Source: Pseudoselenomonas ruminis (lineage in GTDB: Bacteria > Bacillota > Negativicutes > Selenomonadales > Selenomonadaceae). From it: a stretch of 64,000 nucleotides of DNA. Below the pieces are notes generated by a model. It saw only the letters and a list, made by a program, of their open reading frames with translations, searched no databases and was not told the DNA's origin. The position numbers and the translations under genes were made by a program. The stretch is from contig NZ_VTOY01000008.1 in NCBI RefSeq assembly GCF_008271295.1, forward strand, positions 48,073 through 112,072. Reading direction: 5' to 3'. Shown piece after piece: positions 8,838 through 17,512 of this stretch. Position 1 is the stretch's first letter. Each line of letters starts with the position of its first letter.

Positions 8838-10733
8838 TTAGAACTGATACGTCATGCCCAACTGGAAGAATCGTCCTGCAGCCGGATACCGGTAACTGCT
8901 GTAAACCGAATATGCCTGATTGGTGAAATTCAACGCTTTCAAATAAACCGTCAACTGCTTGCTGGCTTCATAGCTCGTGTTGAAATCCCAGACCGCAAAG
9001 TGGCGATTGCCGTAGCTTGCCTTATCAAGCCCCGTTCCCACGCGGCTCATGAGATTTGCCTTCCAAGCCCCCTGCTGATAGTGAAGGCCGAGACGGTAAG
9101 CATTTGGCATGCTGTTATGACGCAAATAGCTACTTTTTGCCGAAGTATCCGTAGCCGAGGTATCCGTATAGGTATACCCGATGTCATAGCTCCATGCCGG
9201 CGTCAGTTTCTGCTGCCACGAAAGTTCAATCCCCTGCCGTTTTTCGTGGTCAACATTCGTCATCTCATTGTTGTTCATACCATCCACAGGATACCAAGTA
9301 ATCGCATCGTTCAAGACACTGTGGAAATAGCTGGCCGACAGCGTCGACTTGGCATCGAAGTCATGGGAAATTCCCAAACTCTCCGTATGCCCCGTCTCGG
9401 CCTTGAGGTTCGGATTCCCCTTAAAAGACCCCCAGGTACCGTAAGAGACATAGAACATATCATCCGCAGTTGGGGCCTTATAAACACGTCCCCAGGAAGC
9501 AAACATCTTGGTGGCTTTATCCGCCCGATAGGTAAGACCGGCCTTCGGTGTCCAATGGGTGCCAAAGCTCGTATGATTATCTACCCGCACGCCTGGCACA
9601 AAGAACCATTTGGGATTCAAGCGCATCGTGTCCTGCACATAAGCGGCCTTGTTGATGATTTTTTTGTCTTCATAGCCGCTTGGTTTATTCGACGAGTTGC
9701 TGTGATGATATTCAAGACCAGCCACCAGCTTGTTATTCGCATCGAGCTTCCAGCCATTCTGGTAGTCGATTCCCTGCAGGCGCGTGCTGAATTTGCCACT
9801 AAAATCAGCCGATTTATTGTGGTCAAAATAGCGCAGGAATCCTGGCAGCTTCGTATCTTCCTTAAACTTCCAGGTAAGCGAACCATCGTTGAAGTTATTC
9901 TGCTGCTTGCCCGATGCCACAAAACCAACAGGAACTGGATAATCTTGATAATAATACTGATTTCCGTTAATCAACTGATGATTAAAGCGCAGCGTCAAGG
10001 ACTGGGCCGGCGTCAGTTCCTGTTTTACTTTCACCGACAGGTTGTTGTTGCTGTAATCACTGCTTGGCATACGGTGACTATCCCCATCCGTTCCCTTGTA
10101 CGAGAAATAACTGCGCTTGTTAAGGCCACCTACCAGCTGCCAGCTGGTCTTCCCTTCACGGCCTTCATTCGACAGTACATAATTATGGGTATGCCAAGAG
10201 CCCGTGTTCATGTCGAGGGTTGTTTTATTTTTCGTTGGCGTCTTGGTGATGATATTTACGACACCACCGATGGCATCACTGCCATAAAGAGCCGAACTTC
10301 CACCCTTTACAATTTCAATGCGTTCCACATTATCAATCTGCGGAACACGGGAAAGGGTTGCAGTGGCCCGGCTCATGGAACCCTGGTCATCGTTTATGCG
10401 CTCGCCATCTACTAGAACGACTACTCGCTCCTCGCCCTGAATGCAGACGGTTTCATCATAGCCATCACCGCCATTCGTCATAACGACTCCATTGATATGG
10501 CTCAGCGCTTCGGCAGTCGAGCGATAATGGTTGTCCTTGATATCTTCCGCCGTTATAACGGTTACATCAGCCGGAACATTCTTGGCCGCAGCCGGAATCC
10601 GCTCCGCTGTAACTACGACCTCACCCAAATCTTCCGTGTATTTATCCTGCTCAGCCGCCAAAGCGGTACCGAAGCATAATGTGCTCAGCGTTAACGTTAA
10701 TGCGATTGTTTCCTGCAATTTTTTTGTCGACAT
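8838..10733 (-). CDS. btuB: TonB-dependent outer-membrane receptor, BtuB-like
   Basis: A 631-residue receptor. The ATG at 10733 has GGGAGG at good spacing, whereas an upstream in-frame codon does not. A signal peptide ends near ALAAEQ (about residue 27), a TonB box GEVVVTAER follows, and the plug has IEIVKGGSSALYGSDAIGGVVNIITKTP. The C-terminus ends with aromatic F (GMTYQF). It lies directly after the binding-protein gene and before the ATPase, in the first receptor position after the cobalamin riboswitch, so cobalamin or another corrinoid is the likely ligand. The assignment to B12 is inferred from context. Confidence 0.87.
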   Translation of the reverse strand: MSTKKLQETIALTLTLSTLCFGTALAAEQDKYTEDLGEVVVTAERIPAAAKNVPADVTVITAEDIKDNHYRSTAEALSHINGVVMTNGGDGYDETVCIQGEERVVVLVDGERINDDQGSMSRATATLSRVPQIDNVERIEIVKGGSSALYGSDAIGGVVNIITKTPTKNKTTLDMNTGSWHTHNYVLSNEGREGKTSWQLVGGLNKRSYFSYKGTDGDSHRMPSSDYSNNNLSVKVKQELTPAQSLTLRFNHQLINGNQYYYQDYPVPVGFVASGKQQNNFNDGSLTWKFKEDTKLPGFLRYFDHNKSADFSGKFSTRLQGIDYQNGWKLDANNKLVAGLEYHHSNSSNKPSGYEDKKIINKAAYVQDTMRLNPKWFFVPGVRVDNHTSFGTHWTPKAGLTYRADKATKMFASWGRVYKAPTADDMFYVSYGTWGSFKGNPNLKAETGHTESLGISHDFDAKSTLSASYFHSVLNDAITWYPVDGMNNNEMTNVDHEKRQGIELSWQQKLTPAWSYDIGYTYTDTSATDTSAKSSYLRHNSMPNAYRLGLHYQQGAWKANLMSRVGTGLDKASYGNRHFAVWDFNTSYEASKQLTVYLKALNFTNQAYSVYSSYRYPAAGRFFQLGMTYQF

Positions 10734-10759
10734 AGTTATATCCTCCCTGCTTCTCTTTC

Positions 10760-11764
10760 TCATTCATCTACTGCTGTCAAATGCTCATTTTTGCTTTGTT
10801 TGAACGCATCGCCATAAACCTGATAGGCGATTTCCTGAACCCCAAAGACAAAATCCTGCGAGCAGTTATATATATACCCCTCATAAGGGTCGCGCAGTCC
10901 ATTGTCGCGTATCGCTTTTAACGATTTCAAGGCCGGGTCTTGCAAATAGCCCGCCCGGAATTTATCAATATCGTATTTGCCGTGATTGGTGTAGGTCGGC
11001 AAAAACAAATAATCCGGATTGATGGCCACCAACTGTTCTTTGGTCATTGCCTGCCCATTATGAATGTCCAACTTCGCCATGCCATTCTTAACACCGGCAT
11101 ATTGACAGGCATCATCAAACGAACAGCCAATTCCGCCATACGATTTCATCAAAGAAATCAGGACTACGGATTTTCGTTCTGCTTCGGGAATCTTCGCCAC
11201 TTTCGCTTGGATTTCGGCCAGCTTATCATCCATCTGCCCAACCAAGGATTCCCCGCGTTCCGGCTCACCGACCGCCTGGGCAATCAAGCGCACCGTTTCC
11301 TTAACTTCAGCAAGATTTTTAGCCCCCTTGCAAACGACTACGTTGAGACCCAAATCCCGCAAGGACTGCACGCGCGTCACGTCGCCCCAATCCGGCACGA
11401 TAACCAAATCCGGCTGCAGAGCCGCAATTTCTTCCACCGACGGATTTCGCACTTTTGTTTCCACCTGCTGGGCAAGCGGCACAACATTCGAACTTATCGG
11501 GTCGTCGAGCATCTGATTGACCGCCACCATGTGGTCAGGCTTTACCAATCCCAGCACAATTTCATCGGTGCTCATCGAAAGGGTCAGTATGCGATGCGGC
11601 TTGGCGGGCATCCTGACCACCGTCCCCTGCTTATCGGTAACCGTATAAGCAGTCCCGCCAGCACTTTCCCCCAGCTCCATTCCCTTGCAGCCTGTGCAAA
11701 ATGCCGCGACGAGAATACATAACAAAACTGCTTTTCCTATTTTCCTTATCATCGACCCGGACAA
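10760..11764 (-). CDS. btuF: Cobalamin/Fe-chelate ABC transporter substrate-binding lipoprotein (BtuF-like)
   Basis: A 334-residue binding protein of the BtuF/FecB helical-backbone family. An N-terminal hydrophobic segment ends in AAFCTGC, a plausible lipobox placing the lipidated Cys at the mature end. RMPAKPHRILTLSMSTDEIVLGL and EEIAALQPDLVIV are typical class III binding-protein text. The start is uncertain. A TTG at 11764 stands 7 bases after GGGAGG; the ATG at 11770 is almost touching that site, and the ATG at 11752 is far from it. It is the first gene after the cobalamin riboswitch and its terminator, so it should capture cobalamin in the periplasm for the adjacent BtuCD-type transporter. 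Confidence 0.87.
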   Translation of the reverse strand: MSGSMIRKIGKAVLLCILVAAFCTGCKGMELGESAGGTAYTVTDKQGTVVRMPAKPHRILTLSMSTDEIVLGLVKPDHMVAVNQMLDDPISSNVVPLAQQVETKVRNPSVEEIAALQPDLVIVPDWGDVTRVQSLRDLGLNVVVCKGAKNLAEVKETVRLIAQAVGEPERGESLVGQMDDKLAEIQAKVAKIPEAERKSVVLISLMKSYGGIGCSFDDACQYAGVKNGMAKLDIHNGQAMTKEQLVAINPDYLFLPTYTNHGKYDIDKFRAGYLQDPALKSLKAIRDNGLRDPYEGYIYNCSQDFVFGVQEIAYQVYGDAFKQSKNEHLTAVDE

Positions 11765-11791
11765 ACTCATTCCTCCCTTTTTCACGCACAC

Positions 11792-11822
11792 AAAAAGACC
11801 CTTCCATATACTGAAAGGGTCT
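11792..11822 (-). terminator. Terminator in the expression platform of the cobalamin riboswitch
   Basis: On minus, AGACCCTTTC and GGAAGGGTCT pair around a 7-base loop and are followed by five T residues (plus-strand A run 11792-11796). It sits between the riboswitch aptamer and the first gene, about 30 bases before the start codon. Transcriptional attenuation by cobalamin is therefore the likely mechanism. Confidence 0.8.
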
Positions 11823-11899
11823 GATATTCCACACAAAAACAGCCCGTCACCTGATAACAGTTGACAGACATCAATCCCCTCCCCATCCTTCGTAGATCT

Positions 11900-12085
11900 A
11901 CGGTGATTGTAATCAGGCAGTTCTCCTGGCTCCAGGTCATCGTTCCTCTGCGCCTTCCCAAAAGATGCACCCATCTCCCAGTGACATAACTTATGCAGAT
12001 TCACTCGCTGTTACAGTGGCGGGACCGCGCCGGCATCTTGCTCTCCGGCTTCCCTATTAAGTCTTGCGACACCTGACTTTCTTAT
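11900..12085 (-). promoter_or_regulatory. Cobalamin riboswitch
   Basis: The minus strand carries the conserved cobalamin aptamer elements in order: GGGAAGCCGG (about 12045), CGGTCCCGCCACTGTAA (about 12015-12030), a second GGGAAGG, and the B12 box GAGCCAGGAGAACTGCC (11916-11932). The ligand-binding core should sense adenosylcobalamin and repress the downstream uptake operon when cobalamin is plentiful. The 390-base stretch between btuF and cbiT is explained by this aptamer and its terminator. Confidence 0.93.
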
Positions 12086-12155
12086 TCGATTGTTCCGTGA
12101 CAACTCACGTTTTCTATGGTAGCATTACCGTTGTTTATTGTCAAATAGTTTCCGA

Positions 12156-12734
12156 TTACTTTTTCCAGCAGGTTACTATATAAATCGGATTCTCAGCCTT
12201 GGCCATATCATAGGGGCCGAGCTGCTGCAGGCGGCTCACCTGCACCTGAATTGCTTCATACTCGTAAATGGCTGCATGCTCGCGCATGTAATCGATTGCC
12301 TGCATCAGCGTCTGCACCGTAATGAAGTTGAGCACAATACGCCCCTCCGGTTTGAGCTTCGGCGTCACCGCATCGAGTATTTCCGTAAGCCTGCTGCCAC
12401 TGCCGCCAATCAATACCGTATCGGCAGCGGGAAGCGCATCGATGCCAGCTGGCGCCTCAACCTCCTTGACCACAACATTCGAAACCATAAAGTTGGCGGC
12501 GTTTGCCCGGATCAAAGCTACTCCCTCCGGATTCCGCTCCAGCGCATAAACAGTTCCCTGTGGAGCCAGCCGCGCCGCTTCTACAGACAGCGAGCCCGTA
12601 CCAGCCCCGATATCGTAAACGATGGCATCTGGTTTAATCCGTGCCTTGGCCAAACTCAAAATGCGAATCTCCTGTTTCGTCATCGGCACATTCTTGCGGA
12701 TAAAAGCTTCATCATCAATTCCCAAATAATTCAT
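12156..12734 (-). CDS. cbiT: Cobalt-precorrin-6B C15-methyltransferase (decarboxylating), CbiT
   Basis: A 192-residue class I SAM methyltransferase. The N-terminal GIDDEAFIRKNVPMTKQEIRIL and the SAM loop DIGAGTGSLSVEAA (41-54) are characteristic of CbiT, and GGSGSRLTEIL near residue 110 is also conserved. It methylates C15 and decarboxylates the acetate side chain. Its partner CbiE is encoded separately at 16859-17512. GGAGG precedes the start. It follows bioA by 91 bases and is upstream of the riboswitch, so it is not under that riboswitch. Confidence 0.92.
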   Translation of the reverse strand: MNYLGIDDEAFIRKNVPMTKQEIRILSLAKARIKPDAIVYDIGAGTGSLSVEAARLAPQGTVYALERNPEGVALIRANAANFMVSNVVVKEVEAPAGIDALPAADTVLIGGSGSRLTEILDAVTPKLKPEGRIVLNFITVQTLMQAIDYMREHAAIYEYEAIQVQVSRLQQLGPYDMAKAENPIYIVTCWKK

Positions 12735-12825
12735 CCGAAGACCTCCATTACTTGCCCAACAAATTACTCTGTGCTAATCTTAGCAGATTCCCCCTTAAAC
12801 CTCAATGCTTGGGCAAAATGTCTCC

Positions 12826-14175
12826 TTATTTCCCCAGTATATCCACCATAGCCTGCTGTGCCATTTCAATGGCCAAGGTGAGTTCTGCCCGCGTAATGTT
12901 AAGCGGCGGATTAAAGTAGAGCACATCCCCCAGCGGCCGCAGCACTAAGCCATACTGCAACGCCTTTTTATAAATGGCATAGCCCATACGCTTTGCCTCG
13001 GCAAACGGTTCTTTGCTTTCCGGATTCTGGACGAGTTCGATGGCGTGAATCAAACCGATATGACGGATTTCTCCAACATTTTTGTGATGACCAAAGGCTT
13101 TCTGCATCTCAGCCGTAAGCCACTTCGCATTTTCGCCTGCCGTTTCCAGCACCTGCTGCTCGCGGAAAATTTTCTGCACGGCCAGCGCCGCCGCACACCC
13201 CAAGGGATTGCCTGCATAGGTATGACTGTGCATAAACGCCCGGCCTTCACTGTAATCCGCATAAAAGGCATCATAAATCTCTTCGCTGACACAGGTCACT
13301 GACATCGGCAGGTACCCGCCCGTAATCCCTTTGGAGATGCACATGATATCCGGACTGATACCGGCCTGCTCACAGGCAAACATCGTTCCCGTGCGGCCAA
13401 AGCCCGTAGCAATCTCATCAAGAATCAGCTTCACATCGTATTTATCACATAGCGCGCGCAGTTTCTTCAGGTAAAGCGGCGGATAAATACGCATGCCGGC
13501 ACTGCCCTGCAGCAAAGGCTCCGCAATCATGGCCGCCGTCTCATGACCATGTGCGGCGAAGGCCTTCTCCGCCTTTTCAAAGCATTCGCACTGACAGCAA
13601 TCCCGCGTCTTGCCATAAGGACAGCGATAACAGTCTGGTGCTTCAATGTGAATGTTATCCATCATCATCGGCTGGTAAAGCTTGGCATAAAGGTCCAGAC
13701 TTCCCACCGAAAGCGCGCCGATTGTTTCCCCATGATAGCCTTCGGTCAGGCACATAAAGCGCTTTTTCTCGGGCTTACCTCCCTGCTGATAGAATTGAAA
13801 CGCCATTTTCAGCGCACATTCTACCGCCGCCGAACCATTGTCATTAAAATGGAATTTCCGGATTTTCGGCGGTGTAATCTCGTTTAACTGCTCCGCCAAT
13901 TCAATGGCCGGCTTGTGACTGAAATTGGCAAAGATAACGTGCTCCAGCTTGTCGAGCTGATCTTTTATTCCCGCATTGATTTCTTTATTGCAATGCCCCA
14001 AAAGATTTGCCCACCAGGAGCTGACGATGTCCAAATATTTTTTGCCGTAAATATCATAAAGCCAGACGCCCTCGCCATGGTCAATAACCATCGGCGGCAA
14101 GGTTTCATAATCCTTCATCTGTGAGCACGGATGCCAAATCAAATCCAAATCGCGTTCTTCGAATGTCTTCTGCAT
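12826..14175 (-). CDS. bioA: Adenosylmethionine-8-amino-7-oxononanoate aminotransferase
   Basis: A 449-residue class III PLP aminotransferase. The start at 14175 gives MQKTFEERDLDLIWHPCSQMKDYE, the usual BioA N-terminus, with AGAGGGA in front. LDEIATGFGRTG (252-263) and the PLP lysine K282 (CISKGITGGYLP) are visible, as is WWANLLGHC (54-62). It transfers an amino group from SAM to KAPA to make DAPA in biotin synthesis. It is the third gene of bioY-bioD-bioA, 10 bases after bioD. Confidence 0.94.
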   Translation of the reverse strand: MQKTFEERDLDLIWHPCSQMKDYETLPPMVIDHGEGVWLYDIYGKKYLDIVSSWWANLLGHCNKEINAGIKDQLDKLEHVIFANFSHKPAIELAEQLNEITPPKIRKFHFNDNGSAAVECALKMAFQFYQQGGKPEKKRFMCLTEGYHGETIGALSVGSLDLYAKLYQPMMMDNIHIEAPDCYRCPYGKTRDCCQCECFEKAEKAFAAHGHETAAMIAEPLLQGSAGMRIYPPLYLKKLRALCDKYDVKLILDEIATGFGRTGTMFACEQAGISPDIMCISKGITGGYLPMSVTCVSEEIYDAFYADYSEGRAFMHSHTYAGNPLGCAAALAVQKIFREQQVLETAGENAKWLTAEMQKAFGHHKNVGEIRHIGLIHAIELVQNPESKEPFAEAKRMGYAIYKKALQYGLVLRPLGDVLYFNPPLNITRAELTLAIEMAQQAMVDILGK

Positions 14176-14185
14176 GTTATCCCTC

Positions 14186-14872
14186 TTATTCGTAAAGTCC
14201 TTTGAGCACAGCAACGTCCATATCAAGTTCCCTGTCGCCTTTTTTTACATAGGCCAAAACCTTAACTCCAGTCATGGCTTCAATCATCCTGGCGTTGTCA
14301 TCCTGCATCAGGTCATGGGGAATATAGTTGTTAAAGATTATTCCGCGGATGGGAATGTCCCGCGCCTGCAAGTGTTCAATCGTCAGTACAGCACTGTTAA
14401 TCGTCCCCAGTCCCGCATCAGCCACAATCAGCACGCCTAAATCCAACTGCTTTACCAAATCATCCAGAATGACATGCTGCGTTTCATCCCAGCGAAGCGG
14501 ACAGATGATTCCGCCGCTGCCTTCCATCGTCAAATACTCGTATTTATCCTTGGCGCGGCGATAATCTTTTTCCACCCGCAGAAAGTCGATGGGCTCATGA
14601 TTGATTTTGGCTGCCAAGTGTGGCGAAACCGCCTCAGGATAAATGTACGAAACAAGATTGGGAATGGATTCCCCGATGCCTGCCACCTCATTGACATAAA
14701 GCGCATCCCCTGGCTGAAGCCTTCCCTGTTCATCCGTCACTGCTCCCGACAAAGCCGCCTTATAATAACCGCCGTTTAACCCCGCATCACGAAGTTTTTT
14801 GACGATAAGCCCCGTTACATACGTCTTGCCAATATCGGTTCCTGTTCCCGTTATAAATAATGCTTTTCCCAT
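14186..14872 (-). CDS. bioD: Dethiobiotin synthetase
   Basis: A 228-residue P-loop enzyme. GTGTDIGKT (9-17) is the BioD nucleotide-binding loop and EGSGGIICPL near residue 112 is the conserved second motif. The ATG at 14872 is preceded by AGGAGG with 7-base spacing. It closes the ureido ring of dethiobiotin from DAPA, CO2 and ATP. It begins 2 bases after the bioY stop. bioB and the pimelate-forming genes are not in the window. Confidence 0.94.
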   Translation of the reverse strand: MGKALFITGTGTDIGKTYVTGLIVKKLRDAGLNGGYYKAALSGAVTDEQGRLQPGDALYVNEVAGIGESIPNLVSYIYPEAVSPHLAAKINHEPIDFLRVEKDYRRAKDKYEYLTMEGSGGIICPLRWDETQHVILDDLVKQLDLGVLIVADAGLGTINSAVLTIEHLQARDIPIRGIIFNNYIPHDLMQDDNARMIEAMTGVKVLAYVKKGDRELDMDVAVLKGLYE

Positions 14873-14874
14873 AA

Positions 14875-15471
14875 TCAAACCTCCTTTGCCACTGCCTGGC
14901 GTTCAGGCAAATCATTGGCCGCCTGCAGCCACAGGCCTTCATGATAGCAACGCAAGGCCAGCCCGGCAGCTGCCATGCAGAGCAGAAAATCCGGCCCAGC
15001 CTGCAGTACCCCGCAGTAAAAAATGGCCGCCCACAAGGCAATCGGCGCACTGACTACATAATTGGAAAACAGATAAAACCAACTGATACCTATGATATAA
15101 ACGATGACCATCCCACCAAAATTTACCGCCAGCAGCGAGCGAAAGGAAACCGCCTGCACTTTGCGCGAAAAACGTCCGCAAAACCAGGCCTGCAGTACAA
15201 AGCCCAGCAAATAACCAAACGTAGGCTGCAATACATAAGCAGGCCCGCCGCCCGAAGCAAAGACCGGGACTCCAATAAGACCTAACGCGATATAAGCAGC
15301 CACCGCCAAGGCGCCCAGGCGCGCACCGAGCATGAGTCCAGCAAGCAAAGTAAACAAAAATTGCAGCGTGTATACATCCGTTCCCACTGGAATGCGCACA
15401 AAAGTCCCTACCGTAATCAAGGCGATAAACAACGCACAAAGGATCGATTCGCGCAGTTTGAGTTTTTTCAT
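14875..15471 (-). CDS. bioY: Biotin ECF transporter substrate-binding component BioY
   Basis: A 198-residue membrane protein with about six hydrophobic segments. GTDVYTLQFLFTLLAGLMLGARLGALAV and GLIGVPVFASGGGPAYVLQPTFGYLLGF are the conserved BioY blocks that form the biotin site. The ATG at 15471 is favoured because AGGAG lies 9 to 10 bases upstream, whereas an earlier in-frame codon is unsupported. BioY captures biotin in the membrane and works with the shared ECF energising module, encoded elsewhere. It leads the biotin operon behind a BirA-type operator. Confidence 0.93.
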   Translation of the reverse strand: MKKLKLRESILCALFIALITVGTFVRIPVGTDVYTLQFLFTLLAGLMLGARLGALAVAAYIALGLIGVPVFASGGGPAYVLQPTFGYLLGFVLQAWFCGRFSRKVQAVSFRSLLAVNFGGMVIVYIIGISWFYLFSNYVVSAPIALWAAIFYCGVLQAGPDFLLCMAAAGLALRCYHEGLWLQAANDLPERQAVAKEV

Positions 15472-15509
15472 AACCAACATCTCCTAATCGTAATAAACTC
15501 ACAACCACT

Positions 15510-15538
15510 AGCATACGACTCTGCTATTTTATTGTCAA
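15510..15538 (-). promoter_or_regulatory. Promoter of the bioY-bioD-bioA operon
   Basis: On minus, a perfect -35 TTGACA (15533-15538) and -10 TATGCT (15510-15515) are separated by 17 bases, about 40 bases before the bioY start. The -35 lies inside the BirA-like operator at 15532-15564. Confidence 0.75.
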
Positions 15539-15564
15539 CTATATTGTTTATATTAGGTTTACTG
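15532..15564. promoter_or_regulatory. BirA-type biotin operator
   Basis: Half-sites TTGTCAACT (15532-15540) and GGTTTACTG (15556-15564) are inverted with a 15-base spacer. This matches the known bacterial BirA operator form (about TTGTTAACC, 14-15 bases, GGTTAACAA) with a few mismatches. It covers the -35 of the bioY promoter, so biotinyl-AMP-bound BirA should block transcription. No birA gene is in the window. Confidence 0.75.
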
Positions 15565-15717
15565 AATTATTTATTATGTTAACATCTTTTCGGATTTTAT
15601 TGGTCTTAAAATATAGTTTTGTAGTATTCTTGTAACATTTCATAGTTTTTTGTAGTTCGTGGATAAAATCATTTATAGGTTCATAATAAATACTTATCAT
15701 TAGAAAGGGTGTTGTGT

Positions 15718-16785
15718 ATGAAAATGAAACGTCCATTGGTGGCTATGATGCTGGCCGCTATGATGGTCAGCGGCCAGGGCTATGCAGGTGCTGCTGACAA
15801 ACCAGATGTCAAGGTGCTGGCAACCGGGGGAACGATTGCCGGAAGTGCAGCCTCTGACACCAAGACCACCGGGTATAAGGCCGGTGCACTCGGCATTGAC
15901 ACATTGCTAAACGCCGTTCCTGAAGCCAAAAATTATGCTGACCTGTCGGGAGAACAGATTTGCAGCATCGACAGCAAGGACATGACCGATGATATCTGGC
16001 TCAAACTGGCCAAACGCTGCAATGCACTGCTTAGCGACAAAAAAGTTGACGGCATCGTCATCACGCATGGTACCGATACGCTGGAAGAAACGGCTTACTT
16101 CCTGAACCTTACGGTCAAGAGCAGTAAGCCCGTCGTCATCACGGGTGCTATGCGTCCAGCAACTGCCATCAGCGCCGATGGACCGATGAATCTTTTGAAT
16201 GCCGTTCGCATTGCTGCCGACAAAAAATCGGCTGGCCGCGGTGTGCTGGTTGCCCTCAACGACCAGATTGATGCCGCCCGCAATGTCACCAAGACGAATA
16301 CGACTTCCGTCAACACCTTCCAGTCCCCGCTGTTTGGTTCCCTCGGTGTCGTCAACGATGGCGTCCCCGAATTCTACGGCCAGACGACGAGACTCAATAC
16401 GGTCAAGTCAGAATTTGACGTGTCAAAACTCGACAAACTCCCGTATGTCAAGGTCATCTATGGCACGGCCAATGATGATGCACTGTTTGTCGACGCCGCC
16501 ATCAAAGCAGGAGTAAAAGGCATTGTCTATGCCGGCACGGGCAACGGCTCCGTTCACAAAGATGCCGAAAAAGCGCTGGCCAAAGCCAGCGCCGCAGGCA
16601 TTGTCGTCGTTCGCAGCACGCGCCTTGTCTCGGGCTCTGTCATTCCGGCCGAACAGTCCTATATCGATGAGCATTTCATTGACGGCGATTCCCTCAATCC
16701 ACAGAAATGCCGCATCCTGCTTCAGCTTGCCTTGACCAAAACCCATGACCCCAAGGCAATCCAGGAAATGTTCCATAAATATTGA
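15718..16785 (+). CDS. ansB: Type II (periplasmic) L-asparaginase
   Basis: A 355-residue asparaginase on the plus strand, divergent from bioY. The ATG at 15718 follows AAAGGG. A signal peptide runs to about AGA/ADK (residue 26). The two threonine motifs are present: TGGTIAG (36-42) and HGTDTLEET (117-125). GAMRPATAISADGP contributes further active-site residues. It hydrolyses asparagine (possibly also glutamine) in the periplasm. A strong hairpin follows 20 bases after the stop. Confidence 0.93.
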   Translation: MKMKRPLVAMMLAAMMVSGQGYAGAADKPDVKVLATGGTIAGSAASDTKTTGYKAGALGIDTLLNAVPEAKNYADLSGEQICSIDSKDMTDDIWLKLAKRCNALLSDKKVDGIVITHGTDTLEETAYFLNLTVKSSKPVVITGAMRPATAISADGPMNLLNAVRIAADKKSAGRGVLVALNDQIDAARNVTKTNTTSVNTFQSPLFGSLGVVNDGVPEFYGQTTRLNTVKSEFDVSKLDKLPYVKVIYGTANDDALFVDAAIKAGVKGIVYAGTGNGSVHKDAEKALAKASAAGIVVVRSTRLVSGSVIPAEQSYIDEHFIDGDSLNPQKCRILLQLALTKTHDPKAIQEMFHKY

Positions 16786-16804
16786 TGATATATTTTGGTA
16801 ATAC

Positions 16805-16845
16805 AAAAGGTCCATTGACTCTTAGCTCGAGTCAATGGACCTTTT
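16805..16845. terminator. Bidirectional terminator between ansB and cbiE
   Basis: Arms AAAAGGTCCATTGACTC (16805-16821) and GAGTCAATGGACCTTTT (16829-16845) pair perfectly over 17 bases around a 7-base loop. T runs exist on both strands, so it can end the convergent ansB and cbiE transcripts. Confidence 0.9.
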
Positions 16846-16858
16846 CCTTTCCCGCCAA

Positions 16859-17512
16859 TTATCTTCCTTCTGCAATCAGGATGCCATTTTTCGCCTCGGG
16901 ATAGACGGCGGCATCCTTGAGTTGTATCGTTGCTACTTTTTCATCGTCGTAAGATAAGCGCGTGCAAATATGAAGTTTAGCATCCGCCGGCCAACCGGCT
17001 TCTTGCAGGATGACCGGTATTGTCCGGGAAGTGAATTTTGCATCGGTCAGCATGCCTAGCACTGCCCCATCACGATACGCGATTGCCTCCCGTGACGGCT
17101 CCCGTCCATGAAAGCTCACGAGACGGGCATCATGCCAAGGCAGTGCCAGCCGCGCAAAGGCCAGCTGCATGGCGCTGATGCCCGGAATCACGGTAATGCA
17201 GCCGGCTGGAAACTCCCGTTTAATTGCATCGAGCAGCGAATAATACCCTGGGTCGCCGGACACCATGACCACTACATCATGCGCATTTAATTCCGTCTGG
17301 ATGAAAGTCATTACGGCCGCAATGTCACGCGTTACGGCCATGGTATGCTGCGCGGATTCATCACTGGCGGCAAACTGCGCCAGTGCCCTGCGCCCTCCGA
17401 CCAACGCCCTGGCAGTTTCAATTGCCTTGCGGGCCATAGGGACCATGTAATCCGGATTGCCCGGGCCAATTCCGGCAACGATAATCTTATGCGTTATTCT
17501 GGTATCTTCCAT
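16859..17512 (-). CDS. cbiE: Cobalt-precorrin-7 C5-methyltransferase CbiE
   Basis: A 217-residue tetrapyrrole methyltransferase. VAGIGPGNPDYMVP (about 12-25), VSGDPGYYSLLD (about 84-95) and VIPGISAMQLAFARLALPW are the CbiE landmarks. It methylates C5; CbiT (12156-12734) supplies the C15 step, so here the two activities are separate proteins rather than a CobL fusion. GGAGG lies 7 bases before the start, which overlaps the end of cbiD by 19 bases. Confidence 0.93.
   Translation of the reverse strand: MEDTRITHKIIVAGIGPGNPDYMVPMARKAIETARALVGGRRALAQFAASDESAQHTMAVTRDIAAVMTFIQTELNAHDVVVMVSGDPGYYSLLDAIKREFPAGCITVIPGISAMQLAFARLALPWHDARLVSFHGREPSREAIAYRDGAVLGMLTDAKFTSRTIPVILQEAGWPADAKLHICTRLSYDDEKVATIQLKDAAVYPEAKNGILIAEGR

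Noticed and set aside
9000..10415. Plus-strand open frame of 471 codons
   Set aside because: Antisense to the TonB-dependent receptor, which has a TonB box, plug motifs and a terminal aromatic residue.
11765..12004. Longer N-terminal extension of btuF starting at 12004
   Set aside because: The extension reads through the riboswitch and terminator; the lipoprotein signal begins at about 11764.
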